The notes beneath the pieces are model-generated. The model worked only from the letters and a program-made list of their open reading frames with translations, made no database searches and had not been told where the DNA came from. Below, piece after piece: positions 42,487 to 51,098 of a DNA stretch of 64,000 bases. The number at the start of each line of letters is the position of its first letter. The first letter of the stretch is position 1. Source of the DNA: an uncultured Clostridia bacterium (GTDB lineage Bacteria; Bacillota; Clostridia; Christensenellales; CAG-314); NCBI GenBank assembly GCA_947629985.1, contig CANRFV010000002.1, forward strand, positions 186,001-250,000. The letters run 5' to 3'. The position numbers and the translations under genes are program-made.

Positions 42487-43899
42487 ATGAATAAATCTTG
42501 GTTTGACAAATTGCAAACTTTGTATTTCGGCGAAGACGATTTTCGCGTGCGCGAAATAAATTGCGGCTTGCCGTTACGCGCGGTGTGTCTGGATACTATG
42601 TGCGACGACGCCAAGGTAAGCAATTTTGTATTGCAGCCGTTGGCGTACATCAAGCGCGCCAAGACGGTTTACGACGTGCAAAGCAAAATTGCGGTGGGTA
42701 CGGGCGTACACAAAGTGCCCAATTTTTACGCCGCCGTGTCGGATTTTACCAACGGTTATACGCTGGTTTTCGACGAATACAACGGCTGCATAGCAATAGA
42801 TACGCGCACGGTTACGGGCAGGTCGGTAATAGAACCGCCCACATCTATGGTTATGCGCGGTCCGCGCGAAGGATTTGTCGAGGACGTAAAGGTAAACATC
42901 ACGCTTTTGCGCAAAAGGCTCAAAACGCCCAATTTCAAAACAGTCAATCTTACCGTGGGCAAGTACACAAATACCGCCGTGTGCGTGTGCTATATCGACG
43001 GCATAGCGCAAAAAAAGATCGTAAACGACATCGTTCAGCGCATTGACGCCATCAAGATCGACGGCGTGTTGGACAGCAGTTATCTCGCCCGTTATCTCGA
43101 CGTGCACAAGACGTTTGTTTTCCGCAGGGTGGGCGTTACCGAAAAGCCCGACATAGCCGTGGGCAAAATGCTCGAAGGACGCGTTGCGGTAATTGTGGAC
43201 GGCTCGCCCATGGTGCTTACTTTGCCGTATCTGTTTGTGGAGGACGTGCAAAGCCCCGGCGATTACTACGAAAATTCCGCAATGACAACGCTGAGCCGCG
43301 TATTGCGGTTTGTAAGCGTAATCGCGTCGGTATTGCTGCCCGCGCTGTACGTGTGCTTGCAAACGTACAATTACCAAATTATACCGTTGCGTTTTTTGAT
43401 AACGGTGCTTAATGCGTCCGAAGCGATACCTTTTTCGCCGCTTACAGAAATGCTGTTGGTGCTTATTGTGTTCGACATTCTGCGCGAAGCCAACTTGCGC
43501 ATGCCGTCGGCGGTGGGCATATCGCTGTCGCTTGTTGGCGCGATAGTGTTGGGCGACGCGGCTGTGCAGGCGGGTTTGTTGGGCGCTCCCGCTGTAATGA
43601 TAGGCGCTCTGTCGGGCATAGGGCTGTTTACATTGCCCGACAATACGCTTATACTGTCGCTTTTGCGCCTGATAGTAACGCTTGTCGGCGGGCTTATGGG
43701 GTTGTTGGGAGTAACGCTGTCTACGTTGTGCGTAATTATTTATCTTGCGTCTATGCAGGATTACAAAACGCCCTTCCTTGCGCCGTTTGCGCCCGACATT
43801 CCCGAGGACAGGCAGGACGCCGTAACGCAAATTTCGGTGCCGTCAATGACCGAACGTCCCCATTCCGTACCCAACACAAACAAAAAAAGGAGAGGCTGA
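42487..43899 (+). CDS. gerAA: Spore germination protein GerAA family (GerA subunit A)
   Basis: The 470-residue protein has a long N-terminal soluble domain (residues 1-270) with the GerA signatures VIEPPTSMVMRGPREGF and SGSP-type loop VIVDGSPMVLTLPYLFVEDVQSPGDYYE. About five transmembrane helices follow (LRFVSVIASVLLPALYVCL onward). With GerAB and GerAC it forms a nutrient-gated germinant receptor in the inner spore membrane. The ribosome-binding site is poor. The operon is preceded by an H-type repeat, and no consensus promoter is obvious between. The N-terminal NTD1 is shorter than in Bacillus. Confidence 0.92.
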   Translation: MNKSWFDKLQTLYFGEDDFRVREINCGLPLRAVCLDTMCDDAKVSNFVLQPLAYIKRAKTVYDVQSKIAVGTGVHKVPNFYAAVSDFTNGYTLVFDEYNGCIAIDTRTVTGRSVIEPPTSMVMRGPREGFVEDVKVNITLLRKRLKTPNFKTVNLTVGKYTNTAVCVCYIDGIAQKKIVNDIVQRIDAIKIDGVLDSSYLARYLDVHKTFVFRRVGVTEKPDIAVGKMLEGRVAVIVDGSPMVLTLPYLFVEDVQSPGDYYENSAMTTLSRVLRFVSVIASVLLPALYVCLQTYNYQIIPLRFLITVLNASEAIPFSPLTEMLLVLIVFDILREANLRMPSAVGISLSLVGAIVLGDAAVQAGLLGAPAVMIGALSGIGLFTLPDNTLILSLLRLIVTLVGGLMGLLGVTLSTLCVIIYLASMQDYKTPFLAPFAPDIPEDRQDAVTQISVPSMTERPHSVPNTNKKRRG

Positions 43900-45002
43900 T
43901 GGACAAAAACCGTGTCAGCGCAGATCAACTTGCGCTTATGTATTTTTTGCTGATTGCCGGCGGAAAATTTTTGACTTTGCCTTCAATCCTTGCGGGGGAC
44001 GTGGGGCACGACAGTTGGCTGGTGCTGTGCTTTTCCTTTTTGTGGGACGGTATTTGCTTGGCGTTTTTGCTTTGGGCTATCAAAATCAACGTCAACGCGC
44101 GGTTGGATATTGCGGACATACTCAACAACAGCGTATCGCGCCCCGTCGGCATTGCGTTGTTTGCTATATTTTTTGTGATATTTGTGTTGCGCGCCGACAT
44201 TTTGCTGTCGTCGTGCTTCAAAATGTTTTCCGTAACCTTCGACGTCAGCACAAATTGGATAGTTTTTGCGCTGCCGTTTGCCGCGTTGGCGTTTTTTGCT
44301 ATTGGCAGGGGATTCAACGCCATTGCGCGAACAAGTCAGTTGCTGTTTGGGCTGATAGCGCTGTCGGTGGTTGCGCTGTTGGTGTCGCCGCTTACTCAAA
44401 CCGACTTTGCCGAGTTGTTGCCCATCGGTCAGGCGGGGTGGGGCACAATAGTAAAGACGTCTTTTACGCGCAGTTTTTGGTTTTCGGATTATATTTTTAT
44501 TTATTTCGTGCTGGACGGGATCAAAGTAAAAAAACACCTGTATTTGCCCGTATTTACGGCTTTTTTTGCCGGAGCGGCGCTTACGGTGTTGCTTAACGCC
44601 GTTTTTGTGGCGCTGTTCGGGCATCTGGCGCCCAATTTCGACCTTGCTATGAGCAAAATAGGCATTTTTTCGGTGGCAAGCACCGCAAACGGCCGCTGGG
44701 ATTGGCTTACGCTGTCGGTGTGGCTAATTTCGGTAATTATCAAGATAATAGTGTACATTTTTTGCGCGTACAAGTGTATCGAAAAGATTTTCGGCGCAAA
44801 TTTCGTAAAAATAAATTGGTTTGCCGCGGCATTTGTTACTGCAACGTTGGCGGTTCCGCTGTTTGTTAACACCGACGGCCTGCTCAATACGGTAATAAAA
44901 TGGGGTTTGATCCCCTTTGCGGTTGTGCAGTACGCGTTGCCGCTGTTGATGCCGCTGTTTACCAGGACGGCGATCGACAAGACGGAGGCGCGTTATGAGT
45001 AG
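43899..45002 (+). CDS. gerAB: Spore germination protein GerAB family (GerA subunit B)
   Basis: The 367-residue integral membrane protein of the amino acid/polyamine/organocation fold has about ten transmembrane helices (for example QLALMYFLLIAGGKFLTLPS, SFWFSDYIFIYFVLDGIK). GerAB is the germinant-binding subunit. The start overlaps the gerAA stop by one base, with AAGGAGAGG just upstream. It is followed by gerAC with an eight-base overlap. Confidence 0.92.
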   Translation: MDKNRVSADQLALMYFLLIAGGKFLTLPSILAGDVGHDSWLVLCFSFLWDGICLAFLLWAIKINVNARLDIADILNNSVSRPVGIALFAIFFVIFVLRADILLSSCFKMFSVTFDVSTNWIVFALPFAALAFFAIGRGFNAIARTSQLLFGLIALSVVALLVSPLTQTDFAELLPIGQAGWGTIVKTSFTRSFWFSDYIFIYFVLDGIKVKKHLYLPVFTAFFAGAALTVLLNAVFVALFGHLAPNFDLAMSKIGIFSVASTANGRWDWLTLSVWLISVIIKIIVYIFCAYKCIEKIFGANFVKINWFAAAFVTATLAVPLFVNTDGLLNTVIKWGLIPFAVVQYALPLLMPLFTRTAIDKTEARYE

Positions 45003-46116
45003 TATCAAACGCATTGCCGTGTTGCTTGCAGCCTTTGTGGCAATAGGGTTCGTATCGCAAAGTTTTAAGGGCAGCAACGTGTTGGACAGGGCAATAATAT
45101 TGGGAATGGGTATCGATTTCGACGACGATCAACTTGTACTTACCGCCGAAATCGTCAGCCCCGGCAACGGCGAAGAACAGGTGGGCACGTTCAGCAAAAC
45201 AGTTACTGTTCGGGGCGAAGCAATAGGGCAGTGCATACAGTACGTGGCGGAACAAACGGGCAAGGAAGCGTCGCTTGGGCAGTGCGTGGTTGTGGTGCTG
45301 GGGCAAAACTATTTCGAGCAGCGCGACTTTTCCGACACGGTAAATTACCTTATCAATTCGGACAGTTTTAAGGAAAGCGCGATAATATGCTGTTGCAGCG
45401 GTTCGGCGGAATATATTTTCAACAACGGCAACGCCTTGTCGCAAAGCGTATCGATGTCCATTGCGGCAATGTTGTTGGATCAGGCGGAAAACGTCGCGGT
45501 TGCTTCCAACAATTTGCTGGATTACACGCGCAGTCAGCACGAACTTGACCGCACGGGCTATCTCAATCTCATTACGTTTGTGCCGTCCGCAAACAGCGAC
45601 GCGCAACAGCCGGACAAGGTGCAGGGGTATTTTACGTATAGCAAAGCGGCAATTTTTCGTCAAAGCAAATTTGTGTGTTATCTGGACGAAACCGACGTAA
45701 TGGGCAAGGCGGTTTTCGACAAGGACGTAAGCGGCGATTCCTTTGTGGTGTACGACGACGGTATGGCGTACACGTTAAAGGCAACGCACAAAAAGACGGA
45801 TCTGCAAGTGTCCGACAGCGCCGTCAATGCGGATATTACGCTGTACGTAAGCCTTGCGCGCACCGACAGCGCCGAAACAAACGGGTTTTTCAATCCGCAA
45901 AACAAAAAGTTGATTTCCGACGCAATGCTCGAACAGGTGCGGCAACGCGCGCAGAAACTTGCGCAAAGTTTTTGGGACAAGCAAGTGCGTTACAACTTCG
46001 ATCTGCTTGACGTACACAAGGCGCTGAAACGCAAACAGGGCGAAAGCCAAGCGCTGTCGCTCAAACCTATGTCCGACTTTACGTTTACGCTGACCGTCAG
46101 CGTAAAGGAAGGGTAG
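44995..46116 (+). CDS. gerAC: Spore germination protein GerAC family (Ger(x)C) lacking the lipobox
   Basis: The 373-residue protein has the GerAC fold pattern (AIILGMGIDFDDDQLVLTAEIVSP, ASLGQCVVVVLGQNYFEQ, and a C-terminal DLLDVHKALKRKQ segment as in the third domain). Members are normally lipoproteins with LxGC in the signal peptide. Here the N-terminus (RIAVLLAAFVAIGFVSQSF) is hydrophobic but has no cysteine, so it may be anchored as an uncleaved transmembrane helix. It overlaps gerAB by eight bases. It completes the A-B-C order of the operon. Confidence 0.88.
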   Translation: MSSIKRIAVLLAAFVAIGFVSQSFKGSNVLDRAIILGMGIDFDDDQLVLTAEIVSPGNGEEQVGTFSKTVTVRGEAIGQCIQYVAEQTGKEASLGQCVVVVLGQNYFEQRDFSDTVNYLINSDSFKESAIICCCSGSAEYIFNNGNALSQSVSMSIAAMLLDQAENVAVASNNLLDYTRSQHELDRTGYLNLITFVPSANSDAQQPDKVQGYFTYSKAAIFRQSKFVCYLDETDVMGKAVFDKDVSGDSFVVYDDGMAYTLKATHKKTDLQVSDSAVNADITLYVSLARTDSAETNGFFNPQNKKLISDAMLEQVRQRAQKLAQSFWDKQVRYNFDLLDVHKALKRKQGESQALSLKPMSDFTFTLTVSVKEG

Positions 46117-46188
46117 CGCACGGCGCAAAATTTGTTACCCATTGCGCAATTTTAATTTATTATTGCTTTATACATTGTATTTGTTATG

Positions 46189-46217
46189 TTGACTGCTAAC
46201 GCGGTTTGTGATATTAT
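46189..46217 (+). promoter_or_regulatory. Sigma-A promoter of the ATP-grasp gene
   Basis: TTGACT and TATTAT are 17 bp apart. The predicted start is about 46224, two to three bases before the ATG at 46227, so the mRNA is nearly leaderless. Confidence 0.75.
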
Positions 46218-46226
46218 TTGAATGTT

Positions 46227-47135
46227 ATGAAAGGCGTAATTTTACTTAACGCGTACGATCGTAATCCCGCGCACAGCCGCAAGGCTCGGCGAATGACGGA
46301 CGAGTTCGGGCGTCTTGGCGTAACCGTCAGCACGGTTGCCAACGACGCCTTTACGTCGTATATCGTCGGCGGCAACGCCGTTTGCGATCTGGACGCGGAT
46401 TTCGTGCTGTTTTTCGACAAGGACAGATATACCGCGCAACTTATCGAAAAGTGCGGCATACCCGTGTTCAACAGCGCCGCGTCGATAGCCTTGTGCGACG
46501 ACAAAATGCTTACCCATATTGCGCTTTCCGATTGCGGCATACCCATGCCCGACACTCTTCCCGGGGCGTTGTGCTATTCGCCCGAATTTACCGTTTCGCA
46601 AAGTTACGCGGACGAAGCGATAGCCCGATTGGGGTTGCCGTTGGTGGTAAAGCAGTGCTGCGGCAGTTTGGGCGAGCAGGTGTATCTTGCGCGCACGCGG
46701 CAACAACTTATTGAAATAATCGGCAAAGTAGCCCCCAAAGGATACTTGTTGCAACGCTACGAAGCGCAGTGTTGCGGCAAAGATATGCGCGTAATAGTGA
46801 TCGGCGGCAAGCCCGTATGCGCAATGACGCGCAGTAACCCCGACGATTTTCGCTCCAACATTGCCAACGGCGGCACTGCCGCCGCGTGCGACATTCCCGA
46901 CGACGTTGCGGATATGTGCGTAAAAGCGGCAAATATTTTGGGCTTGGATTATTGCGGCGTAGACGTACTGCAAAGCGACGTGCCCAAGATTTGCGAAGTA
47001 AACAGCAACGCGATGTTCGAAGCGATGGAGCGTGTAACGGGCGTAAACGTGGCAGGCATATACGCGCGGCACATCGTGGGCAAGGTAGAGCGCGGAAACG
47101 GGCGTTTTGCGCATCACACATTGCGAAATTTGTAG
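46227..47135 (+). CDS. RimK-like ATP-grasp ligase
   Basis: The 302-residue protein has the ATP-grasp fold: an N-terminal domain with the AYDRNPAHSRKARRMTDEF segment, LVVKQCCGSLGEQVYL (glycine-rich ATP loop), LLQRYEAQCCGKDMRVIVIGGKPVCAM (base-binding and Mg region), and GLDYCGVDVLQSDVPKICEVNSNAMFEAME at the end. RimK relatives add Glu or other amino acids to carboxyl groups (ribosomal S6, coenzyme F420, lysine carrier). The exact substrate is unknown. No Shine-Dalgarno box is present and the mRNA is probably leaderless. Confidence 0.85.
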   Translation: MKGVILLNAYDRNPAHSRKARRMTDEFGRLGVTVSTVANDAFTSYIVGGNAVCDLDADFVLFFDKDRYTAQLIEKCGIPVFNSAASIALCDDKMLTHIALSDCGIPMPDTLPGALCYSPEFTVSQSYADEAIARLGLPLVVKQCCGSLGEQVYLARTRQQLIEIIGKVAPKGYLLQRYEAQCCGKDMRVIVIGGKPVCAMTRSNPDDFRSNIANGGTAAACDIPDDVADMCVKAANILGLDYCGVDVLQSDVPKICEVNSNAMFEAMERVTGVNVAGIYARHIVGKVERGNGRFAHHTLRNL

Positions 47136-47199
47136 TTAAACGCGCTAACTTGTACGCTTTAAGCGCAAAAATACGCATTTTACAATACGGAGGAACACT

Positions 47200-48438
47200 A
47201 TGGACATAAAAAGTTTTCTCAACGAAAGTTACACCGCCTACCATGCGGCGGCAAATATCTGTTCTATGCTGGCAAGCAACGGTTTCGAGCAACTTGCGGC
47301 GGACGGCGAGTGGACGCTCAGCCGCGGCGGCAAATATTACGTAAGCCGCAACGGCAGTTCGGTAATAGCGTTTGTAGTGGGATACGGCAACGCGTTTAAT
47401 ATTTGCGAATGTCATACCGACAGCCCCTGTCTCAAAATAAAGGGCAACAAACTTGCCGTAACCGACGATCTGCAACGGTTAAACACCGAAAAATACGGCG
47501 GCGGATTGCTGTACACGTTTGCCGACAGGCAACTCAAAGTAGCGGGCAGACTGCTTGTGCAAACGGAAGAAGGCGTGCGTCAGCAGTTGGTGGTAAGTCC
47601 GTACAGCGTGGTAATACCGTCGTTGGCAATCCATCACAATCCCGCGGCAAACGATTCGCTTGCGTTTAACGCCCAAAACGACGCGTTGCCGCTGTTTTCG
47701 CAGTCGGAAACCGAACTGTACTCGTCGCTTACCGACGAACGCGTGTTGGACGCGGATTTGTACGTTGTGCCGGACGGCTGTGCGTTCAACGCCGGCGTGG
47801 ACGACGAATTTTTGTGTTCGCCGCGTTTGGACAATCTTACAAGCGCCTACGCGTGCGTTCAGGCAATCACGCAGGTCAACCCCGTCAATATTGCCGTAAT
47901 AGCCTGTTTGGACAACGAAGAAACGGGCAGCGCAACGCGGCAGGGCGCGCCGTCGTTTGTGCGGCAGGTTTTGCAAAACATCGAAATTTCGCTGGGTATG
48001 ACGACGGCGGAATGTAATTACTCTCGCGAAAACGGCATGGTGCTGTCGGTGGACAACGGACACGCTTCGCACCCCGCCCACCCCGAAAAAAACGACCCGT
48101 ACAACCGCGTGCATCTCAACGGCGGCGTGTTGATAAAACACAACGTCAATTACGCCACCGACGGATTGACTTCGGCAATACTCAAACGTATTCTCAACGA
48201 TTGCGATCTGCCGTATCAGGATTTTTACAATCGCAGCGACGTGCGGTGCGGCTCCACCTTGGGGCTTGCCACCGCAAGAGAACTCGGCATGAAAGTGTGC
48301 GATATAGGCATTGCGCAATTGGCGATGCACTCCGCTTGCGAAACTTGCGGCAGTAACGACGTTACCACAATAGCGCTTTGTTTGGAATCGTTTTTGTCGG
48401 CAGATATTTCGGGCAGCGACAATATAGCCGTAAAATAG
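47200..48438 (+). CDS. apeB: M18 family aminopeptidase
   Basis: The 412-residue protein has the M18 signature CHTDSPCLKIKGN (first His/Asp metal ligands), ACLDNEETGS (catalytic Glu pair), DNGHASHPAHP, and C-terminal QLAMHSACETCGSND (last His ligand). The tetrahedral dodecamer cleaves acidic or neutral N-terminal residues from peptides with two zinc or cobalt ions. Start: GGAGG box. It is separated from the ATP-grasp gene by 64 bp and may be co-transcribed. Confidence 0.92.
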   Translation: MDIKSFLNESYTAYHAAANICSMLASNGFEQLAADGEWTLSRGGKYYVSRNGSSVIAFVVGYGNAFNICECHTDSPCLKIKGNKLAVTDDLQRLNTEKYGGGLLYTFADRQLKVAGRLLVQTEEGVRQQLVVSPYSVVIPSLAIHHNPAANDSLAFNAQNDALPLFSQSETELYSSLTDERVLDADLYVVPDGCAFNAGVDDEFLCSPRLDNLTSAYACVQAITQVNPVNIAVIACLDNEETGSATRQGAPSFVRQVLQNIEISLGMTTAECNYSRENGMVLSVDNGHASHPAHPEKNDPYNRVHLNGGVLIKHNVNYATDGLTSAILKRILNDCDLPYQDFYNRSDVRCGSTLGLATARELGMKVCDIGIAQLAMHSACETCGSNDVTTIALCLESFLSADISGSDNIAVK

Positions 48439-48554
48439 CACCCCATTTGCGCTTTTTGTAGGCAAAATGCCGGTTTTTGCGCCGTATTGGGGAGCGGCGC
48501 GGCACCTAAAATACATAAAATATTCGTAGCCCCGATCAGGGCGGAGAGGTAACG

Positions 48555-50213
48555 ATGCAAAATTACACGGAAAAATATCGCCATTGGCTAAACAACGTAA
48601 CGGACGCCGCAATGCTCAACGCAATGCGCGGCGCAACCGATGAGCAAATAAAACAGGCGTTTGCAACCGATTTGCATTTCGGCACAGCCGGTATGCGCGG
48701 AATTATGTCCTTCGGCACGGGCAATATGAACATATACACCGTCTACCGCGCAACGGCGGGTTTGTCGGATTATATGCTCAGCCGCGGTATGCGCAGTTGC
48801 GCAATAACTTACGATTCGCGCATAAACAGCAAATTGTTCGGCGACATTACCGCCGCCACGCTTGCCGCCGCGGGGATAGAAGTCTACATTACCCGCGAAT
48901 GTATGCCCACGCCCTTTTTGTCGTATGCAATACGTCAATTGGGTTGCGATACGGGCGTAAACATTACCGCAAGCCACAACCCGTCCGATTACAACGGTTA
49001 CAAAGTGTACGACGACAGCGGCTGTCAGTTGTTGGACGAAGCCGCGGCGGAAGTTACCGATTTTATATCGCGCCGCGACTATTTTGACGCACCCATTCCG
49101 CAAATAGAAGCGTATTTGGGTACACTTATACACTACACCGACGACGCGCTCGAACGCAGTTATATCGATACGGTAATTGCCAACGGCGTGGGTAATATAG
49201 GCGACATATCCGTCGTTTACACGCCGCTTAACGGTGCGGGTTACCGCGTAACGCCCACCGCTCTTGCACAGGCTGGGCTTACAAATCTTAATGTAGTAGC
49301 CGAGCAAACGCAACCCGACGGCAACTTTCCCACCTGTCCGTACCCCAACCCGGAAAACGACGCCGCGCTTAAATACGCGACGGATCTGGCAATGCGCGTA
49401 AATGCGGATATCGTTATCGCCAACGATCCCGATTGCGATCGTTTGGGCGTCGCGGTAAGGGACGGCGGCAAATTTGTACGCCTTAGCGGCAACCAAGTGG
49501 GCATACTGCTGACCGATTACGTGCTTGCGCAAGCGGCGGCAAACAAAACGTTGCCCGCGCGCCCCGTTGTGGTAAAAACCGTCGTTACTTCGGTAATGGC
49601 GGACGCAATAGCGGGCTATTACGGCGCGGAAGTGCGCAATGTGCTTACGGGGTTCAAATATATAGGCGACGTTATCAACAAATTACAGCGCGACGGCGAT
49701 TCGAGCAGGTTCGTATTCGGGTTCGAAGAGAGTTGCGGCTATTTGAAGGGCGACTACGCCCGCGATAAAGACGGCGTTATTGCCGCGTTGTTGGTAGTTC
49801 AGTGCGCGTCGTATTACAAGGATCGCGGAATATCTTTGGCTCAGCGTATGCGCCTGCTGGAAGAAAAATTCGGCACGTATACCGCAAAACAGGCAAAATT
49901 TACCTTCGACGGCGTAAACGGCGCGGATAATATCGCCCGTCGGTTGGAAAACTTGCGCGCGCGCCCCTTTGAAGATCTTGCGGGCAGCCCCGTTACGGAC
50001 TTTTGCGACTACCTTACGCAAACGCGTTACGACTTGCCCAAGGCAAATATGTTGCGTTTCAACAGCGCGGACGGCAGTCAACTCATTGTGCGCCCCAGCG
50101 GCACGGAACCGCTTGTAAAGTGTTACCTTACCGCATGCGGCAGCGACGAAACCGCAAACGAAGCCAAACTTGCCGCCATTACGGCGCAGGTAACCGCCGT
50201 TTTCGGCAAATAA
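48555..50213 (+). CDS. Phosphoglucomutase/phosphomannomutase family protein
   Basis: The 552-residue protein has the phosphohexomutase motifs: GTAGMRGIMSFGTGNMN, the active-site Ser loop TASHNPSDYNGYKVYDDSG, the metal loop DPDCDRLGVAVRD, the sugar-binding GFEESCGYLKGDY, and the phosphate-binding RPSGTEPLVKCY. It is the larger (about 550 residues) PgcA/YbbT-like type that interconverts glucose-1- and glucose-6-phosphate or related sugars, feeding cell-wall polymers. Start: GAGAGG box before the ATG. Transcription may run into the ECF gene 66 bp later. Confidence 0.93.
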   Translation: MQNYTEKYRHWLNNVTDAAMLNAMRGATDEQIKQAFATDLHFGTAGMRGIMSFGTGNMNIYTVYRATAGLSDYMLSRGMRSCAITYDSRINSKLFGDITAATLAAAGIEVYITRECMPTPFLSYAIRQLGCDTGVNITASHNPSDYNGYKVYDDSGCQLLDEAAAEVTDFISRRDYFDAPIPQIEAYLGTLIHYTDDALERSYIDTVIANGVGNIGDISVVYTPLNGAGYRVTPTALAQAGLTNLNVVAEQTQPDGNFPTCPYPNPENDAALKYATDLAMRVNADIVIANDPDCDRLGVAVRDGGKFVRLSGNQVGILLTDYVLAQAAANKTLPARPVVVKTVVTSVMADAIAGYYGAEVRNVLTGFKYIGDVINKLQRDGDSSRFVFGFEESCGYLKGDYARDKDGVIAALLVVQCASYYKDRGISLAQRMRLLEEKFGTYTAKQAKFTFDGVNGADNIARRLENLRARPFEDLAGSPVTDFCDYLTQTRYDLPKANMLRFNSADGSQLIVRPSGTEPLVKCYLTACGSDETANEAKLAAITAQVTAVFGK

Positions 50214-50279
50214 CAGTTTGAAATAAATTGACCCTACGCCGCAAGCGTTTACGCGCGGCTCAACAGGACGGTACATATT

Positions 50280-50897
50280 ATGAACAAGACTTTTACAACA
50301 CTGAACATAGTAACGTGCGCGTTGCTTTCCGCCGTTGCGGTAATACTTGCGTCTGTTTTCCACCATTTGCTAAGCGACATGTCGTCGCTGTTTTCGCCTA
50401 TGCACTTTCCCGTGCTGTTGTGCGGAATACTGTGCGGACAGTGGTTGGGGCTGATATGCGGCATAGTAACCCCGCTTGTATCTTTGCTTGCAACGGGACG
50501 TCCTCCTTTTCCCAATCCGCTTGTGCCTATGTTGCTTGAACTTGCCGCATACGGATTTTTTACGGGACTTATGCGCGGCATATTTTTGCGCAACGCGCGC
50601 GCAAACAGATTTTCGTCCGTGTTGGCGCTGGTAGTGGCAATGGTGCTGGGCAGAGCCGTCAACGCAATGTCCGCGGCTGTTTTTATGGCTACAAGCGTCC
50701 GGTCGTATTTTGCTGCGCTGTGGGTCAAGTTCGGCGACAATTTCGTTTCCACCTGGGCGGCGATTATTTTGCAATTGGTGCTTATTCCCGCGCTGCTGTT
50801 TGCGTTGCAACGCGGCGGAGTGCTTATCAAATATTTGCCCGATACGCCTGTTTGGTCGCGCAAACGGCGCACACAAGACGAGCGACAGGAGCAATAA
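50280..50897 (+). CDS. ECF-transporter substrate-binding (S) component
   Basis: The 205-residue membrane protein has about six helices. The first one or two carry the N-terminal pattern used to dock EcfT (MNKTFTTLNIVTCALLSAVAVILASV) and the loop HFPVLLCGILCGQWLGLICGIVTPLVS, typical of S-components for small vitamins such as biotin, niacin, riboflavin or thiamine. The vitamin cannot be told from these motifs. No EcfAA'T genes are in the window, so it uses shared energy-coupling modules. AGGAC serves as the ribosome-binding site. Confidence 0.8.
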   Translation: MNKTFTTLNIVTCALLSAVAVILASVFHHLLSDMSSLFSPMHFPVLLCGILCGQWLGLICGIVTPLVSLLATGRPPFPNPLVPMLLELAAYGFFTGLMRGIFLRNARANRFSSVLALVVAMVLGRAVNAMSAAVFMATSVRSYFAALWVKFGDNFVSTWAAIILQLVLIPALLFALQRGGVLIKYLPDTPVWSRKRRTQDERQEQ

Positions 50898-50927
50898 CAC
50901 GCACAAACGTCGAACAACGGTAAAACA

Positions 50928-50983
50928 TCGTTGCCCTTTGCAACCGCGCGTTAAATCGCGGCATTTGCAAAGGGGCGTTTTTA
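50928..50983 (+). terminator. Terminator after the ECF S-component gene
   Basis: GCCCTTTGCA pairs with TTGCAAAGGGGC around an inner GCG/CGC stem and is followed by five T. Confidence 0.8.
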
Positions 50984-51098
50984 CAACCGTTTGACTCGCA
51001 AAAATATAATATTTTGCACGCAAACCGCAAGAAAAAACAAGTTTTATTTAAGTAAATTTTGCTATCATTGCTTATCGATTCAGTTCAAGGAGTTTGTT

